From the NCBI RefSeq assembly GCF_946998835.1, contig NZ_CAMQAZ010000011.1, forward strand, positions 1 to 64,000: a DNA stretch of 64,000 nucleotides, written 5' to 3'. This document shows positions 52,456 to 61,590 of this stretch, piece after piece. The position numbers and the translations under genes were made by a program. Source of the stretch: an uncultured Corynebacterium sp. (GTDB lineage Bacteria > Actinomycetota > Actinomycetes > Mycobacteriales > Mycobacteriaceae). Each line of letters opens with the position of its first letter. The stretch's first letter is position 1. A model generated the notes under the pieces. It did not search any database. It was not told where the DNA came from and worked only from the letters and a program-made list of their open reading frames with translations.

Positions 52456-53883
52456 ATGGAAAGCTTCAGCGATTTTGCCTCAGCGGCGGATAGTTTTATT
52501 TGGAGTCCGTATCTCCTGATCCCCGCGCTGATTGGCACCGGAATTATTTTGACCATTCGTCTGGGCGCAATTCACCTGGTCAAACTCGGCCCGGCACTGC
52601 GCCTCGGACTCATCGACCGTAGCGACGAGGACGCCGAGGGCGACATCACCAACTACCAGGCGCTTGCGACAGCGCTTGCGGCAACGGTCGGTGTCGGCAA
52701 CATCGTCGGTGTCGCCACCGCCATTGGGCTGGGTGGTCCCGGCGCGCTGTTCTGGATGTGGGTCACCGGCCTGCTGGGTATGGCATCGAAGTACTCCGAG
52801 GCATTCCTGGGCGTGAAGTACCGGCAGGTCGATGCAGCTGGCGAACAGTCCGGCGGTCCGCAGTACTACCTGCGTAAGGCCATTCCGAATGGTTTCGGCA
52901 AGACGCTGGGCATCCTGTTTGCCATCTTCGCAGCGCTCGCGGCGTTTGGTATCGGCAACCTGACTCAGGGCAACGCCGTGGCCTCGAACCTGGAAAACAG
53001 CTTTGACATCGATCCGACGCTCACCGGCATGATTATGTTCATCCTGGTAGGTGCGGCACTGATGGGCGGCATTAAGTCGATTGGCCGCATCACTGCCAGC
53101 TTTGTGCCCATGATGATTGTGCTCTACATCGGTGCAGCTGTGTGGGTGCTCATTGCCAACGTCTCCGCTCTGCCTGAAACTTTCAAGCTCATCTTCACCG
53201 ATGCTTTCACCGGCACGGCAGCCGTAGGCGGATTCGCAGGATCCACACTGATTCTCGCTCTGCAGATGGGTGTTGCCCGCGGTCTGTTCTCCAACGAGTC
53301 GGGCCTGGGCTCTGGCGCTATCGCCGCCTCTGCGGCATCGACCACGCACCCAGTTCGACAGGGCCTGGTCTCCATGACTCAGACCTTCATCGACACCATC
53401 ATCGTCGTGTCCTTCACCGGCCTGGTTATCATCAGCACCGGTGTTTGGCAGGATGGCAACATCGACACCGGCGCACTAACTGCCGAGGCATTCTCCCGCG
53501 GTCTGCCAGGTCACTGGGGCGGCACCATCGTCACACTGTCGGTTGTCTTCTTCGCGTTTTCCACCATGCTGGGCTGGTCCTACTACGGTGAGCGCGCCTT
53601 CGAGTCCCTGGTCGGCCGTCGTGGCACCGGCCTCTACCGCGCAATCTTCACCTGTGTGGTCTTCGTCGGCGCGGTCACCCAGCTGGAAACCGTCTGGTCC
53701 GTCGCCTCGGCCCTCAACGGTCTGATGGCGCTGCCGAACCTCATCGGTCTAATCGTCCTGTCCGGACTCATCGCCCGCGAGACAAAGGCCTACCTCGAAT
53801 TCGACCCGCAGCTGCGCGCGACCGCTGCGGAGATTGATAAGTGGCAGTCTCAGCAGGACTTCGAGGCGTTCAGCAAGAATTAG
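52456..53883 (+). CDS. Sodium:alanine/glycine symporter of the AGCS family
   Basis: A 475-residue membrane transporter from ATG 52456. AGCS signatures: ALATALAATVGVGNIVGVATAI, GPGALFWMWVTGLLGMASKYSEAFLGVKYR, and GLFSNESGLGSGAIA. Ten or eleven transmembrane helices. It imports alanine or glycine with sodium. It has a short spacer from crcB (69 bp) and may share its transcript. Confidence 0.94.
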   Translation: MESFSDFASAADSFIWSPYLLIPALIGTGIILTIRLGAIHLVKLGPALRLGLIDRSDEDAEGDITNYQALATALAATVGVGNIVGVATAIGLGGPGALFWMWVTGLLGMASKYSEAFLGVKYRQVDAAGEQSGGPQYYLRKAIPNGFGKTLGILFAIFAALAAFGIGNLTQGNAVASNLENSFDIDPTLTGMIMFILVGAALMGGIKSIGRITASFVPMMIVLYIGAAVWVLIANVSALPETFKLIFTDAFTGTAAVGGFAGSTLILALQMGVARGLFSNESGLGSGAIAASAASTTHPVRQGLVSMTQTFIDTIIVVSFTGLVIISTGVWQDGNIDTGALTAEAFSRGLPGHWGGTIVTLSVVFFAFSTMLGWSYYGERAFESLVGRRGTGLYRAIFTCVVFVGAVTQLETVWSVASALNGLMALPNLIGLIVLSGLIARETKAYLEFDPQLRATAAEIDKWQSQQDFEAFSKN

Positions 53884-53921
53884 CTGAAACTGCCAACTGT
53901 TCGCTAGGCGCTACGGCAGGC

Positions 53922-55004
53922 CTACGAGCAGGTCTGCGCGGTCTCCGGCTTTTCGATGGCCGCAAGCGCGTCGTCAAGCACGGAGACCTTCACCAACTTC
54001 ATATCGCCACTGTCGGCAGTCAGCGCCTCCGTGCAATTGCCCTCTGGCACGAAGAACATCTCGGCACCCTCATCTCGGGCTGCCGAGATTTTGTGTGTAA
54101 CGCCACCGATTTCGCCCACATTCCCGCTCGCGTCAATCGTGCCGGTGCCGGCGAGGTGGTGCCCCTCAGTCAGGTCACCAGGGCTGAGCTTGTCAATCAC
54201 GCCGAGCGTCATCATAAGGCCGGCCGACGGCCCTCCAATGCCGCTGAGCTGGTACTCGACCTTGGTGTCGTCCGCAGATTGGGAGCCCATCCCAACGCCG
54301 AGCATTGCGGCATTCTTCTGATGCGGGTTTTCCGCCAGTGTCACCGAAATATCGGTGGTTGCTTTGGGGGCAGCGTCCTTGCCCTTAGATTCCTTCTGCT
54401 TATCGACGGCCGCAGGTTTGACCTTCAACGTGACAGTATCGCCCGGTTTGTGGCCGGCAATGATTGTTTTAACCTGCTCGGGCTTGTCCACCGTCTCCCC
54501 ATCGACGGCGAGGATGACATCATCTTCATGAAGCCGACCATCAACAGGGCTATCCGGCACTGTATAAGCGACGGTCACTTCCATCGGCAACCCGAGATGA
54601 GCCAGTGCTGCAGATGTGGCGTTAGCCTCTGATTCGGTAAAAGCAGCCTTGTTTTCCTCCTCCACCTCGTCCTGACTCTGACCGGGAGGGAAAATCGCCT
54701 CAATGGGGACAATATCGTTGTCGCGATCAAACCACAGGCCAATGACCTGCGGAAGTGACAGGTTATGCCGTACCGCAACGGTAGTCATATCCAGCGTGCC
54801 CTTAGATGGTTCCGAATCGGCGACGCTACCGCTGACCGAGATGATGCTTGTTCCCTCGACATCACCGAGAACATCGAAGACCGGGCCGGGCCCCTGCGCG
54901 GCATAGGGCACTGTCAACGTTGGCAGCGAGAGCACAGTCGCCAACGCGGCAATGGGCACAGCGCCCGCAACAAGAGTTTGGGTACGACGATTCACAGATA
55001 TCAC
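53922..55004 (-). CDS. YlbL-type secreted PDZ/Lon-domain serine protease
   Basis: A 360-residue protein with an N-terminal membrane anchor (residues 10-28), a PDZ domain at about 135-205 and a C-terminal Lon-type proteolytic domain. The Ser-Lys dyad is Ser260 in GGPSAGL and Lys305 in GVTHKISAA. Orthologous to Rv3194c in family and location. Outside the cytoplasm it may degrade or process envelope proteins. Divergent from the DUF2342 gene. Confidence 0.93.
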   Translation of the reverse strand: MISVNRRTQTLVAGAVPIAALATVLSLPTLTVPYAAQGPGPVFDVLGDVEGTSIISVSGSVADSEPSKGTLDMTTVAVRHNLSLPQVIGLWFDRDNDIVPIEAIFPPGQSQDEVEEENKAAFTESEANATSAALAHLGLPMEVTVAYTVPDSPVDGRLHEDDVILAVDGETVDKPEQVKTIIAGHKPGDTVTLKVKPAAVDKQKESKGKDAAPKATTDISVTLAENPHQKNAAMLGVGMGSQSADDTKVEYQLSGIGGPSAGLMMTLGVIDKLSPGDLTEGHHLAGTGTIDASGNVGEIGGVTHKISAARDEGAEMFFVPEGNCTEALTADSGDMKLVKVSVLDDALAAIEKPETAQTCS

Positions 55005-55147
55005 CCTACATTCTCACCACCTACCCAATGAACACCTCATGGATGTTGCGATAGATGTTATTCGCATCTTGTTCGCTGGGCGCGAAGTTGCCAATTAAGA
55101 GGTGCTTTCAAGTACTCATGCGGCCCATTGCCCGGTACGGTGGGAGC

Positions 55148-56656
55148 ATGAGTTCTAACGGATTTGGCTTTGGTCCGAACGACAATGATGACAATCGCGA
55201 CGACGCTGGCAACAACGACTCCGGCCAGGGCGGTCAGGGCGGCCAGGGCGGTCCTTTCGGTTTCTTCGGCTTTCCCTTCGGCGGCATGGGCGGTGCCGGT
55301 GGCTTCGGCTTCGGCGGCCCCGGGCAGGCCGGCAGCGGCAACGGCGGCTCGGGCAAGGGCGAACAGCCTAACCTGGGCGATATTCTGAACCAGTTCGGTG
55401 AAATGTTCTCCGGCATGGGGCAGCGATTCCAGGAGGCCAACTCTGGCCCCGTCAATTACGACGCAGCTGAACGCGTTGCGCGTACCCGTCTTGGTAACCC
55501 GGCTCCGGTGAAGGAGTCAGCGCGCGAGGCACTGACTGATTCCCTGCGCCTGGCTGAACTGTGGCTGGATGATGCCACTTCCCTGCCCGCTGGCGCGAAC
55601 CGCGTGGAAGCGTGGAATAGCCTGCAGTGGTTGGAAAACACCAAGTCGACATGGACTCGTCTGGTTGATCCAGTCGCTAGCCGCATGAGTGATGCCTCTC
55701 TCGAGGGGGTTCCGGAGGAGGCCCGCGAGATGATGGGTCCGATGCTGGGCATCATGCGCCAGATGAATTCGATGAGCTTCGGTACCCAGCTGGGCAACGC
55801 GCTGGCTGATTTAGCACAGACAAGCCTGACCGGCTCTGACCTCGGTTTGCCGCTACACACTACCGGCGCGGCGGTCCTCCTTCCGACACACCTGGTCGCG
55901 CTTGCGGAGGAACTCGAGGTACCGGCGCGCGATCTGTTTATTTACGCTACTGCCCGCGAAGCTGCACACCAGCGTCTCTTCGACCGGGTGCCATGGCTGG
56001 TGGAACGCATGATTTCCTCCGTTGAGGAGTACGCTGCCGGCATCGTCATCGACTACTCCGCTATCGAAGAGGCTGCTCGCGGCCTGGATATCGAAAATAT
56101 GCAGGATCCGCAGCGAATCCAGGAAGCCATGAGTGAGCTGCAGAATCTCGATTTGAGCCCGAAGATTCGTTCTCGTAACGAGAATGCTCGAACTCGTTTC
56201 CAGACACTGCTTGCCCTGGTTGAGGGCTGGGTGGACATGGTTGTCACCGAAGCTCTAGGCGATCGTCTGCCAGGTGCAGCACAGTTGGATGAAGCCTGGC
56301 GTCGTCGCCGTGCCACAGAAGGTGCTGAACAGGCCCTTGAAAAGGCCACGGGTATTGACCTGGGCTCCCCCAAGGTGCGCGAGGCAACTGACCTTTGGCG
56401 CCGTCTCACCACTGCTGTCGGCATTGAGCGACGCGACAAGGTCTGGGATCACCCGGATTTCCTGCCTGTGGCGGAGGATTTGGATGACTCCGCAGCGTTT
56501 ATTGACTCGGTTCTCGGTGGCTCCGACAACGATGACTTCGATCCGATTGCGGAGCTCGAAGAACAGCTGCGAAAGGAAGCCGAAAACCGCGCCGCTGAGG
56601 ACAACGCTGAAGACGGCAACAACACCGACAATAGCGACTCCGACGACGACAAGTAG
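55148..56656 (+). CDS. DUF2342 zincin-like metallopeptidase family protein (Rv3195-like)
   Basis: A 502-residue cytoplasmic protein with ATG 55148 (MSSNGFGFGPND); a frame extension upstream is not conserved in character. The first 80 residues are Gly/Asp/Asn-rich and low complexity; the rest is helical, with AREAAHQRLFDRVPWL (a degenerate zincin-like helix), GWVDMVVTEALGDRLPG and RRRATEGAEQALEKATGIDLG. The C-terminus is acidic. It lies between the YlbL-type gene and the Rv3196-like gene as in mycobacteria. Activity is unproven. Confidence 0.88.
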   Translation: MSSNGFGFGPNDNDDNRDDAGNNDSGQGGQGGQGGPFGFFGFPFGGMGGAGGFGFGGPGQAGSGNGGSGKGEQPNLGDILNQFGEMFSGMGQRFQEANSGPVNYDAAERVARTRLGNPAPVKESAREALTDSLRLAELWLDDATSLPAGANRVEAWNSLQWLENTKSTWTRLVDPVASRMSDASLEGVPEEAREMMGPMLGIMRQMNSMSFGTQLGNALADLAQTSLTGSDLGLPLHTTGAAVLLPTHLVALAEELEVPARDLFIYATAREAAHQRLFDRVPWLVERMISSVEEYAAGIVIDYSAIEEAARGLDIENMQDPQRIQEAMSELQNLDLSPKIRSRNENARTRFQTLLALVEGWVDMVVTEALGDRLPGAAQLDEAWRRRRATEGAEQALEKATGIDLGSPKVREATDLWRRLTTAVGIERRDKVWDHPDFLPVAEDLDDSAAFIDSVLGGSDNDDFDPIAELEEQLRKEAENRAAEDNAEDGNNTDNSDSDDDK

Positions 56657-56660
56657 CGCG

Positions 56661-57191
56661 TTAGCTCTGCGTTCCCCAGCGCTGATAGGCCTCTAAATAG
56701 CCCCGTGCCCGCTCGTGGTGCGGGGCTTTTGCCGCCCAATACCAAAACTCTTCGGTATGACCACCGTCGACGAAGGTATGCACCAGTTCATGCACGATGA
56801 CATCGTCGAGGACGTACCCCGGGACGTCGGCAAGCCTGTGCGAGATACGAATGCGCCCCGGGCTATCGACGCCGCCGGTGACCGATGCCCACCTGCGCGA
56901 CATGTTCTTGACCCATTTGATTGACTCGAATCGGGGCCGATCTTCCAGCACCGTACGAGAGAGCAGGCGCGCACGGCGCTCTAACTCGGAATTATCCAGA
57001 TTACTGCCGACTTTTTTCCGCACTCGCGCAACAATTTCGTGGACCTGCTGTTTTTCCGCCGCGGCACTGAGGTCGTCCGGAACCATGACGATGATTCGGT
57101 TGCCCTCCGCGCGGGCAGACACGGTACGGCGGCGGCGCTTCGAGCGCCGAACCTCAATATCCGGGCCGTACTCAGGTCGCTTGGTGCTCAT
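56661..57191 (-). CDS. YgjP/SprT-like M48-type metallopeptidase
   Basis: A 176-residue cytoplasmic protein with the zinc motif HELVH in DDVIVHELVHTFVDGGHTEEFW and a further acidic residue, plus the WASVTGG and RIRISHRL segments of the YgjP group. It ends four bases from the convergent DUF2342 gene. The family includes enzymes acting on nucleotides or proteins; the substrate is unknown. The N-terminus is very basic (RRSKRRRRT). Confidence 0.85.
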   Translation of the reverse strand: MSTKRPEYGPDIEVRRSKRRRRTVSARAEGNRIIVMVPDDLSAAAEKQQVHEIVARVRKKVGSNLDNSELERRARLLSRTVLEDRPRFESIKWVKNMSRRWASVTGGVDSPGRIRISHRLADVPGYVLDDVIVHELVHTFVDGGHTEEFWYWAAKAPHHERARGYLEAYQRWGTQS

Positions 57192-57259
57192 GCTTTTTAA
57201 GCGTATATGCTCTCGCCTGCGATTGCGTAAAAGTTGACCCCACGGTAAAAGATATTTTT

Positions 57260-58195
57260 ATGGGGGAATACAGGGATACGTCTTGGGGGCGGATAGGTGC
57301 GGCCGGCGCAATCGAACTAGATTCATGTGCCGCACAAACGCACACAACACCTACTTCGTCATACGCGCTGCGTCCGGAAATACCAATTGTCATGCGCCCT
57401 GGCGCCCGGATTCAGTTCGGTGTCGAACCGGAGCGCAGCATGGTTCTGCCGCTTTCCGACGGCACCCCGCCGGGGCCTGTCTTCTCCGCGCTCCTTGCAG
57501 CTCACCGAGGTTCATCCTTGGATGATGCTTTCGCTGACAGCGACGGAAAGCTAACGCCGCAGTTCATCGCGGCACTCATCTCAGATCTTCACCGAGCAGC
57601 ACTGGTACGACAGCCGCCGACGCGGCGCAGAATTACACTGATTGGCCGGGATAGCTTACGCACCGGTCTTTTGAAAGAACTTCGTCGCACGGGCTGCGGC
57701 AGTTGGACTAAGGCGATGTCGCCGACACGCAATGCGACGCTGAAAATATCGCAATCCACACCGGAGGATATCGGACTCGCGGTGGTCACCGGCATGGAAG
57801 TACCGAGTATGCCGCTGGTTCGTGCTCTATTTCATCGCGGAATTGAGCACCTGCACACACATTTCCGCGATGGGGCGTTGATTCTTGGCCCTCTTGTTAC
57901 CCCAGGTCAGGGGCCATGTTCGATGTGTTTCGAGGCTTACCGACGAGACCGTGACCCCGTCCGGGCGCTGATCGCGCTACAGCTTCGAACTTTTACTCCC
58001 GTGGCCGCCCCGGAATGGCTCAATACAGCGGTGCCGCTGTTGGCGGGCCAGCTACGTCGACCGAACCTGTCAGACCTATGTGCAACGGAGGTGCGCGTAG
58101 ATTTGGAAAACCTTGATATCACCCGCACTACGGTCGCGCCCCACCCGCAGTGCCCGATATGCGGCCACGGCAACTCGGAGATGGAGTTTATGTAA
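57260..58195 (+). CDS. Rv3196-like conserved protein, possible E1/cyclodehydratase-like fold
   Basis: A 311-residue cytoplasmic protein from ATG 57260, without an obvious ribosome site. Two CxxC pairs lie at residues 220/223 (GPCSMCFEAY) and 298/301 (HPQCPICG), consistent with zinc binding. An N-terminal winged-helix-like segment (residues about 50-120), a middle alpha/beta part (ITLIGRDSLRTGLLKELRRTG) and GPLVTPGQGPCSMCFE resemble leader-binding proteins related to ThiF/TOMM cyclodehydratases, but no YcaO, peptide or substrate gene is nearby. Position matches Rv3196 of M. tuberculosis. I cannot assign a reaction. Confidence 0.75.
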   Translation: MGEYRDTSWGRIGAAGAIELDSCAAQTHTTPTSSYALRPEIPIVMRPGARIQFGVEPERSMVLPLSDGTPPGPVFSALLAAHRGSSLDDAFADSDGKLTPQFIAALISDLHRAALVRQPPTRRRITLIGRDSLRTGLLKELRRTGCGSWTKAMSPTRNATLKISQSTPEDIGLAVVTGMEVPSMPLVRALFHRGIEHLHTHFRDGALILGPLVTPGQGPCSMCFEAYRRDRDPVRALIALQLRTFTPVAAPEWLNTAVPLLAGQLRRPNLSDLCATEVRVDLENLDITRTTVAPHPQCPICGHGNSEMEFM

Positions 58196-58221
58196 TTCGA
58201 AGTTTCTTCTGGAGAATCTGC

Positions 58222-60375
58222 TTAAGAATCTACGAAGGAATTGATGATTCCTAAAATGCCCTCGCCAAAGTGGTTGAGCTTCGCCTGCCCAATTCCTGGA
58301 ATCTGCAGCAGTTCCTCCGGAGTGGTCGGCTGCTGCTCAGCGAGAGCCAACAAGGTGGCATCAGAGAAAATGACGAACGCTGGGACTGTCATTTCCTTCG
58401 ACATTTCCAAACGCCATGCACGCAGTGCTTCTAGCAGCGCAGGATCCGCACTGACCGGGCACTCTTCGCAGCGACCTGAAATCCGCTCCGCATCAGTCAG
58501 AAGTGGCTTGGTGCAGCCCTTGCACTGTTTGGAGAGCTGCCGCCTACCCCGGGATCTGCGGCCCGCTGAGCTCTGCTGCGCTGCTGCCGAGTAGTCAGAG
58601 ACATCAATATCCAGCTCATCGAGGAATCGAGTGCGACGACGGGACTTGCGGCCACCTTCTGTGCGCGACAATGACCACGACAGTTCCAAGTGCTCACGAG
58701 CTCGAGTAATACCAACGTAGAACAGACGGCGCTCTTCCTCGATGGCTTCCGCTCCTTGCACGGGAGAGCGGTCGAATTTATTGAGCGCATGTTGGATGGG
58801 CAACGAGCCGTCGGTAAGCCCGACAAGGAAAACCGCATCCCACTCCAGCCCCTTGGCAGCGTGCAGACTAGCCAGCGTCACGCCGTCCAAAGTCGGTGGA
58901 TGCTTGGCTTGCTGGCGGGTGTGTAGTTGACCGAGGAGCGCCTGGATATTGACCTCGGTGTTGGCGTGAACAATGTCCTTGCATAGGTCGAACAGGGCGC
59001 GTAGCGACTGCCAGCGTTCCCTGGCACCAGCGCCTTCCGGCTCTTGCTCGGTCATACCAAGGCCTGCGAACACCTGCTTGACCAGATCCAACAGGTCCGT
59101 TCCCTGCAACGTTGGGACAGTCCGCGACGACCGGGAGACCCGCACAAGTGCTGCAATGGCATCGCGAATCTCGGGGCGCTGATAGAAACCGTCGCCACCA
59201 CGAACCTGATAGGCGACCCCCATCTCGGACAGTGCCTGCTCGAAAACTGCGGACTGCGCGTTGATGCGGTACAAAATGGCAATCTCTGATGCCGGCGTGC
59301 CCGCGTCGATGAGGCGCTTAATGCTACGTGCGGTGGCACGAGCTTCCATCGGTTCATCGTCGTACTGATTGAACGTCGGCTCCGGGCCGTCCTCGCGCTG
59401 TCCGATCAACTTCAGTCGAGAACCCGCGATGCGCCCCTGAGCACGCCCGATGACATTGTTGGCCAGCTCGACTACCTGCGGCGTCGAACGGTAGTCGCGC
59501 TGCAGGCGAACTACCGTGGCATCCGGGTAGTCCCGAGAGAAGTTCATCAGATAGTGCGGAGTTGCACCCGTAAAGGAGTAAATCGTCTGGTTGGCATCAC
59601 CGACGACGGTGAGATTGTCTCGGTCACCCAACCACGCGTTGAGAACACGCTGCTGCAATGGAGTGACGTCTTGGTACTCATCCACGACAAAGCATCGGTA
59701 CTGATTGCGGAATTCCTCCGCCACTGCACGGGAGTTCTCCATTGCGCCGGCTGTGTGAATCAGCAAATCGTCGAAGTCGAGTAATAGCCCATCTGGCGTG
59801 GTTTTGATGTCCTCATAAGCGCGGTAACAGTCGACAATCTTCTCTGCGGATAGTGGTGCTGTGCGCCCATGCTCCCGCAATGCGGTTTGGTACTGATCAG
59901 CGCCGGCCAACGCGGCCTTTGCCCACTCAATCTCACCCATAACATCGCGGATTGTTTCCTTGGAGGTATCGAGTCCCACGCGTCGGACTGCTTGAGCGAC
60001 AACGCGGAACTTCTTGTCATCTAATAGCTGCCAGGGCATATCACCGGCAACTTGGGGCCAGAAGTAACGCAGCTGACGAAGTGCTGCCGAGTGGAAAGTA
60101 CGCGCCTGGACGCCGGGGGTTCCCATCTTTGCCAGGCGGTCCCGCATCTCCCCTGCCGCACGCGAAGTAAACGTCACCGCGAGAACTTTCTGCGGCTGCA
60201 CAAACCCCTGGTCAATGAGGTACTTAATGCGGTGCGTGATTGTTCGGGTCTTACCTGTACCTGCCCCGGCGAGAATGCACACCGGCCCCATAGGTGCCGT
60301 CGCGGCCTCTCGCTGATCTGGATCCAGGCCAGCTAGGTAATCCGGCTCGTACACATCCGCCCCTGAGTAAGTCAA
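58222..60375 (-). CDS. uvrD2: UvrD2-type ATP-dependent DNA helicase with HRDC domain
   Basis: A 717-residue superfamily 1A helicase. The Walker A is AGAGTGKTRT, motif II VVDEYQDVTPLQ, motif III VGDANQTIYSFTGA, motif V VTLASLHAAKGLEW and motif VI YVGITRAREHLELS. A zinc module of two CxxC pairs (CKGC and CEEC) lies at about residues 610-635 and the C-terminal 70 residues form an HRDC domain (EELLQIPGIGQAKLNHFG). Organisation matches mycobacterial UvrD2 (Rv3198c). Divergent in function from UvrD1, it unwinds DNA in repair. Confidence 0.96.
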   Translation of the reverse strand: MTYSGADVYEPDYLAGLDPDQREAATAPMGPVCILAGAGTGKTRTITHRIKYLIDQGFVQPQKVLAVTFTSRAAGEMRDRLAKMGTPGVQARTFHSAALRQLRYFWPQVAGDMPWQLLDDKKFRVVAQAVRRVGLDTSKETIRDVMGEIEWAKAALAGADQYQTALREHGRTAPLSAEKIVDCYRAYEDIKTTPDGLLLDFDDLLIHTAGAMENSRAVAEEFRNQYRCFVVDEYQDVTPLQQRVLNAWLGDRDNLTVVGDANQTIYSFTGATPHYLMNFSRDYPDATVVRLQRDYRSTPQVVELANNVIGRAQGRIAGSRLKLIGQREDGPEPTFNQYDDEPMEARATARSIKRLIDAGTPASEIAILYRINAQSAVFEQALSEMGVAYQVRGGDGFYQRPEIRDAIAALVRVSRSSRTVPTLQGTDLLDLVKQVFAGLGMTEQEPEGAGARERWQSLRALFDLCKDIVHANTEVNIQALLGQLHTRQQAKHPPTLDGVTLASLHAAKGLEWDAVFLVGLTDGSLPIQHALNKFDRSPVQGAEAIEEERRLFYVGITRAREHLELSWSLSRTEGGRKSRRRTRFLDELDIDVSDYSAAAQQSSAGRRSRGRRQLSKQCKGCTKPLLTDAERISGRCEECPVSADPALLEALRAWRLEMSKEMTVPAFVIFSDATLLALAEQQPTTPEELLQIPGIGQAKLNHFGEGILGIINSFVDS

Positions 60376-60410
60376 AAGTTGTTAGACCCCATGTTTAAAC
60401 TGGTCGCGTA

Positions 60411-61529
60411 CTATTCGTCGTTGCTGTAAACACGTCGGACATACAGCAAACGGTCACCCGGCTCCACTGACTCACACTCCGGCGAGTCAATTCGATACAG
60501 CTCACCAGAGCGCACCACGCCGAGTGCGATATCCGCGAGATGCCGTGGGCTAGCACCGATCTCCTCTTCGGTGACCAACCGCTCTGCCACCGAGAATCCT
60601 TCATCCGGACTCAGAAGATCTTCCATCATCTCCACCACAGAAGGGGTGACGGTAGCCAGCCCCAACATTCGGCCAGCGGTTTCGGAGGAAATGACCACCT
60701 GGTCTGCGCCTGACTGTGTCAACAGGTGACGGTTCTCCGATTCTCGCACTGAGGCCACAATGGAAGCACCTGGAGCCAGCTCACGGACAGACAGGGTGAC
60801 AAGCACCGCTGTGTCGTCCTTGTTCGGGGCAACGACTATAGAGCGGGCACGTTGAATGCCGGCCAACTTCAACACATCGGATTTAGTGGCCGATCCATGC
60901 ACCGTCGCCAAGCCCTGATTCGAGGCGTGATCGAGTGCTTCCTTATCCGTATCGATGACGACAATTTCTGCCGGATCAACACCATCGGCGAGAAGAGCTG
61001 CAATGGCAGAACGGCCCTTGGTGCCGTATCCGATAACGACGGTGTGGTTGCGCAACTGTCTCCTCCAGCGCTGAATTTGCAGGGTTTTCCGGGACTCTTG
61101 GGTCAGAACTGTCAAGGTCGTACCGACCAAGAGAGCCAGGAAGGCCACACGCAGTGGCGTAATAATCAAGATGTTGAGAAGTCGAGCTCGCTGCGTCACC
61201 GGTGTGATGTCGCCGTAGCCCGTCGTGGACAAACTGACAGCCGAGTAATACACCGCATCGATGAAGGTGAGGGGCTCCGTATATCCATTGCGGTCGTAAT
61301 AGACCACGACGGATGCAATCAGCAGCAGAATTACGGCATAGTTCAGACGACGTGTAATCAGCCGCCATGGATTCTTCGGTGCGGTTTCAGGCAGACCGAT
61401 GACTCCCAGCAGCGCGTGCCCGGGAAGATCATTGAGTCCGGCTTCGTATCCCGAGGATTTCCGAATTGGATTACGCAACCGTTCCTCGCCTGCCTTTCTT
61501 GAATACTCTTTCCGGAAAATGGAACGCAC
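60411..61529 (-). CDS. Two-helix potassium channel with TrkA-N/RCK domain
   Basis: A 372-residue membrane protein. Two transmembrane helices flank a pore loop with the selectivity filter TTGYGD (residues about 98-104). The C-terminal RCK part begins with VIGYGTKGRSAIAALLADG (Rossmann fold), followed by a TrkA-C-like segment from about 280. It probably gates potassium flux by ligand binding. Same location as Rv3200c; the nudC gene (Rv3199c) that intervenes in mycobacteria is not present between this gene and uvrD2. Confidence 0.92.
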   Translation of the reverse strand: MRSIFRKEYSRKAGEERLRNPIRKSSGYEAGLNDLPGHALLGVIGLPETAPKNPWRLITRRLNYAVILLLIASVVVYYDRNGYTEPLTFIDAVYYSAVSLSTTGYGDITPVTQRARLLNILIITPLRVAFLALLVGTTLTVLTQESRKTLQIQRWRRQLRNHTVVIGYGTKGRSAIAALLADGVDPAEIVVIDTDKEALDHASNQGLATVHGSATKSDVLKLAGIQRARSIVVAPNKDDTAVLVTLSVRELAPGASIVASVRESENRHLLTQSGADQVVISSETAGRMLGLATVTPSVVEMMEDLLSPDEGFSVAERLVTEEEIGASPRHLADIALGVVRSGELYRIDSPECESVEPGDRLLYVRRVYSNDE

Positions 61530-61590
61530 GAACTGCTACTTTCATCCGGTTACCCAGCTACAGCGAGACCGCAGCTGCATATGTAGATGC

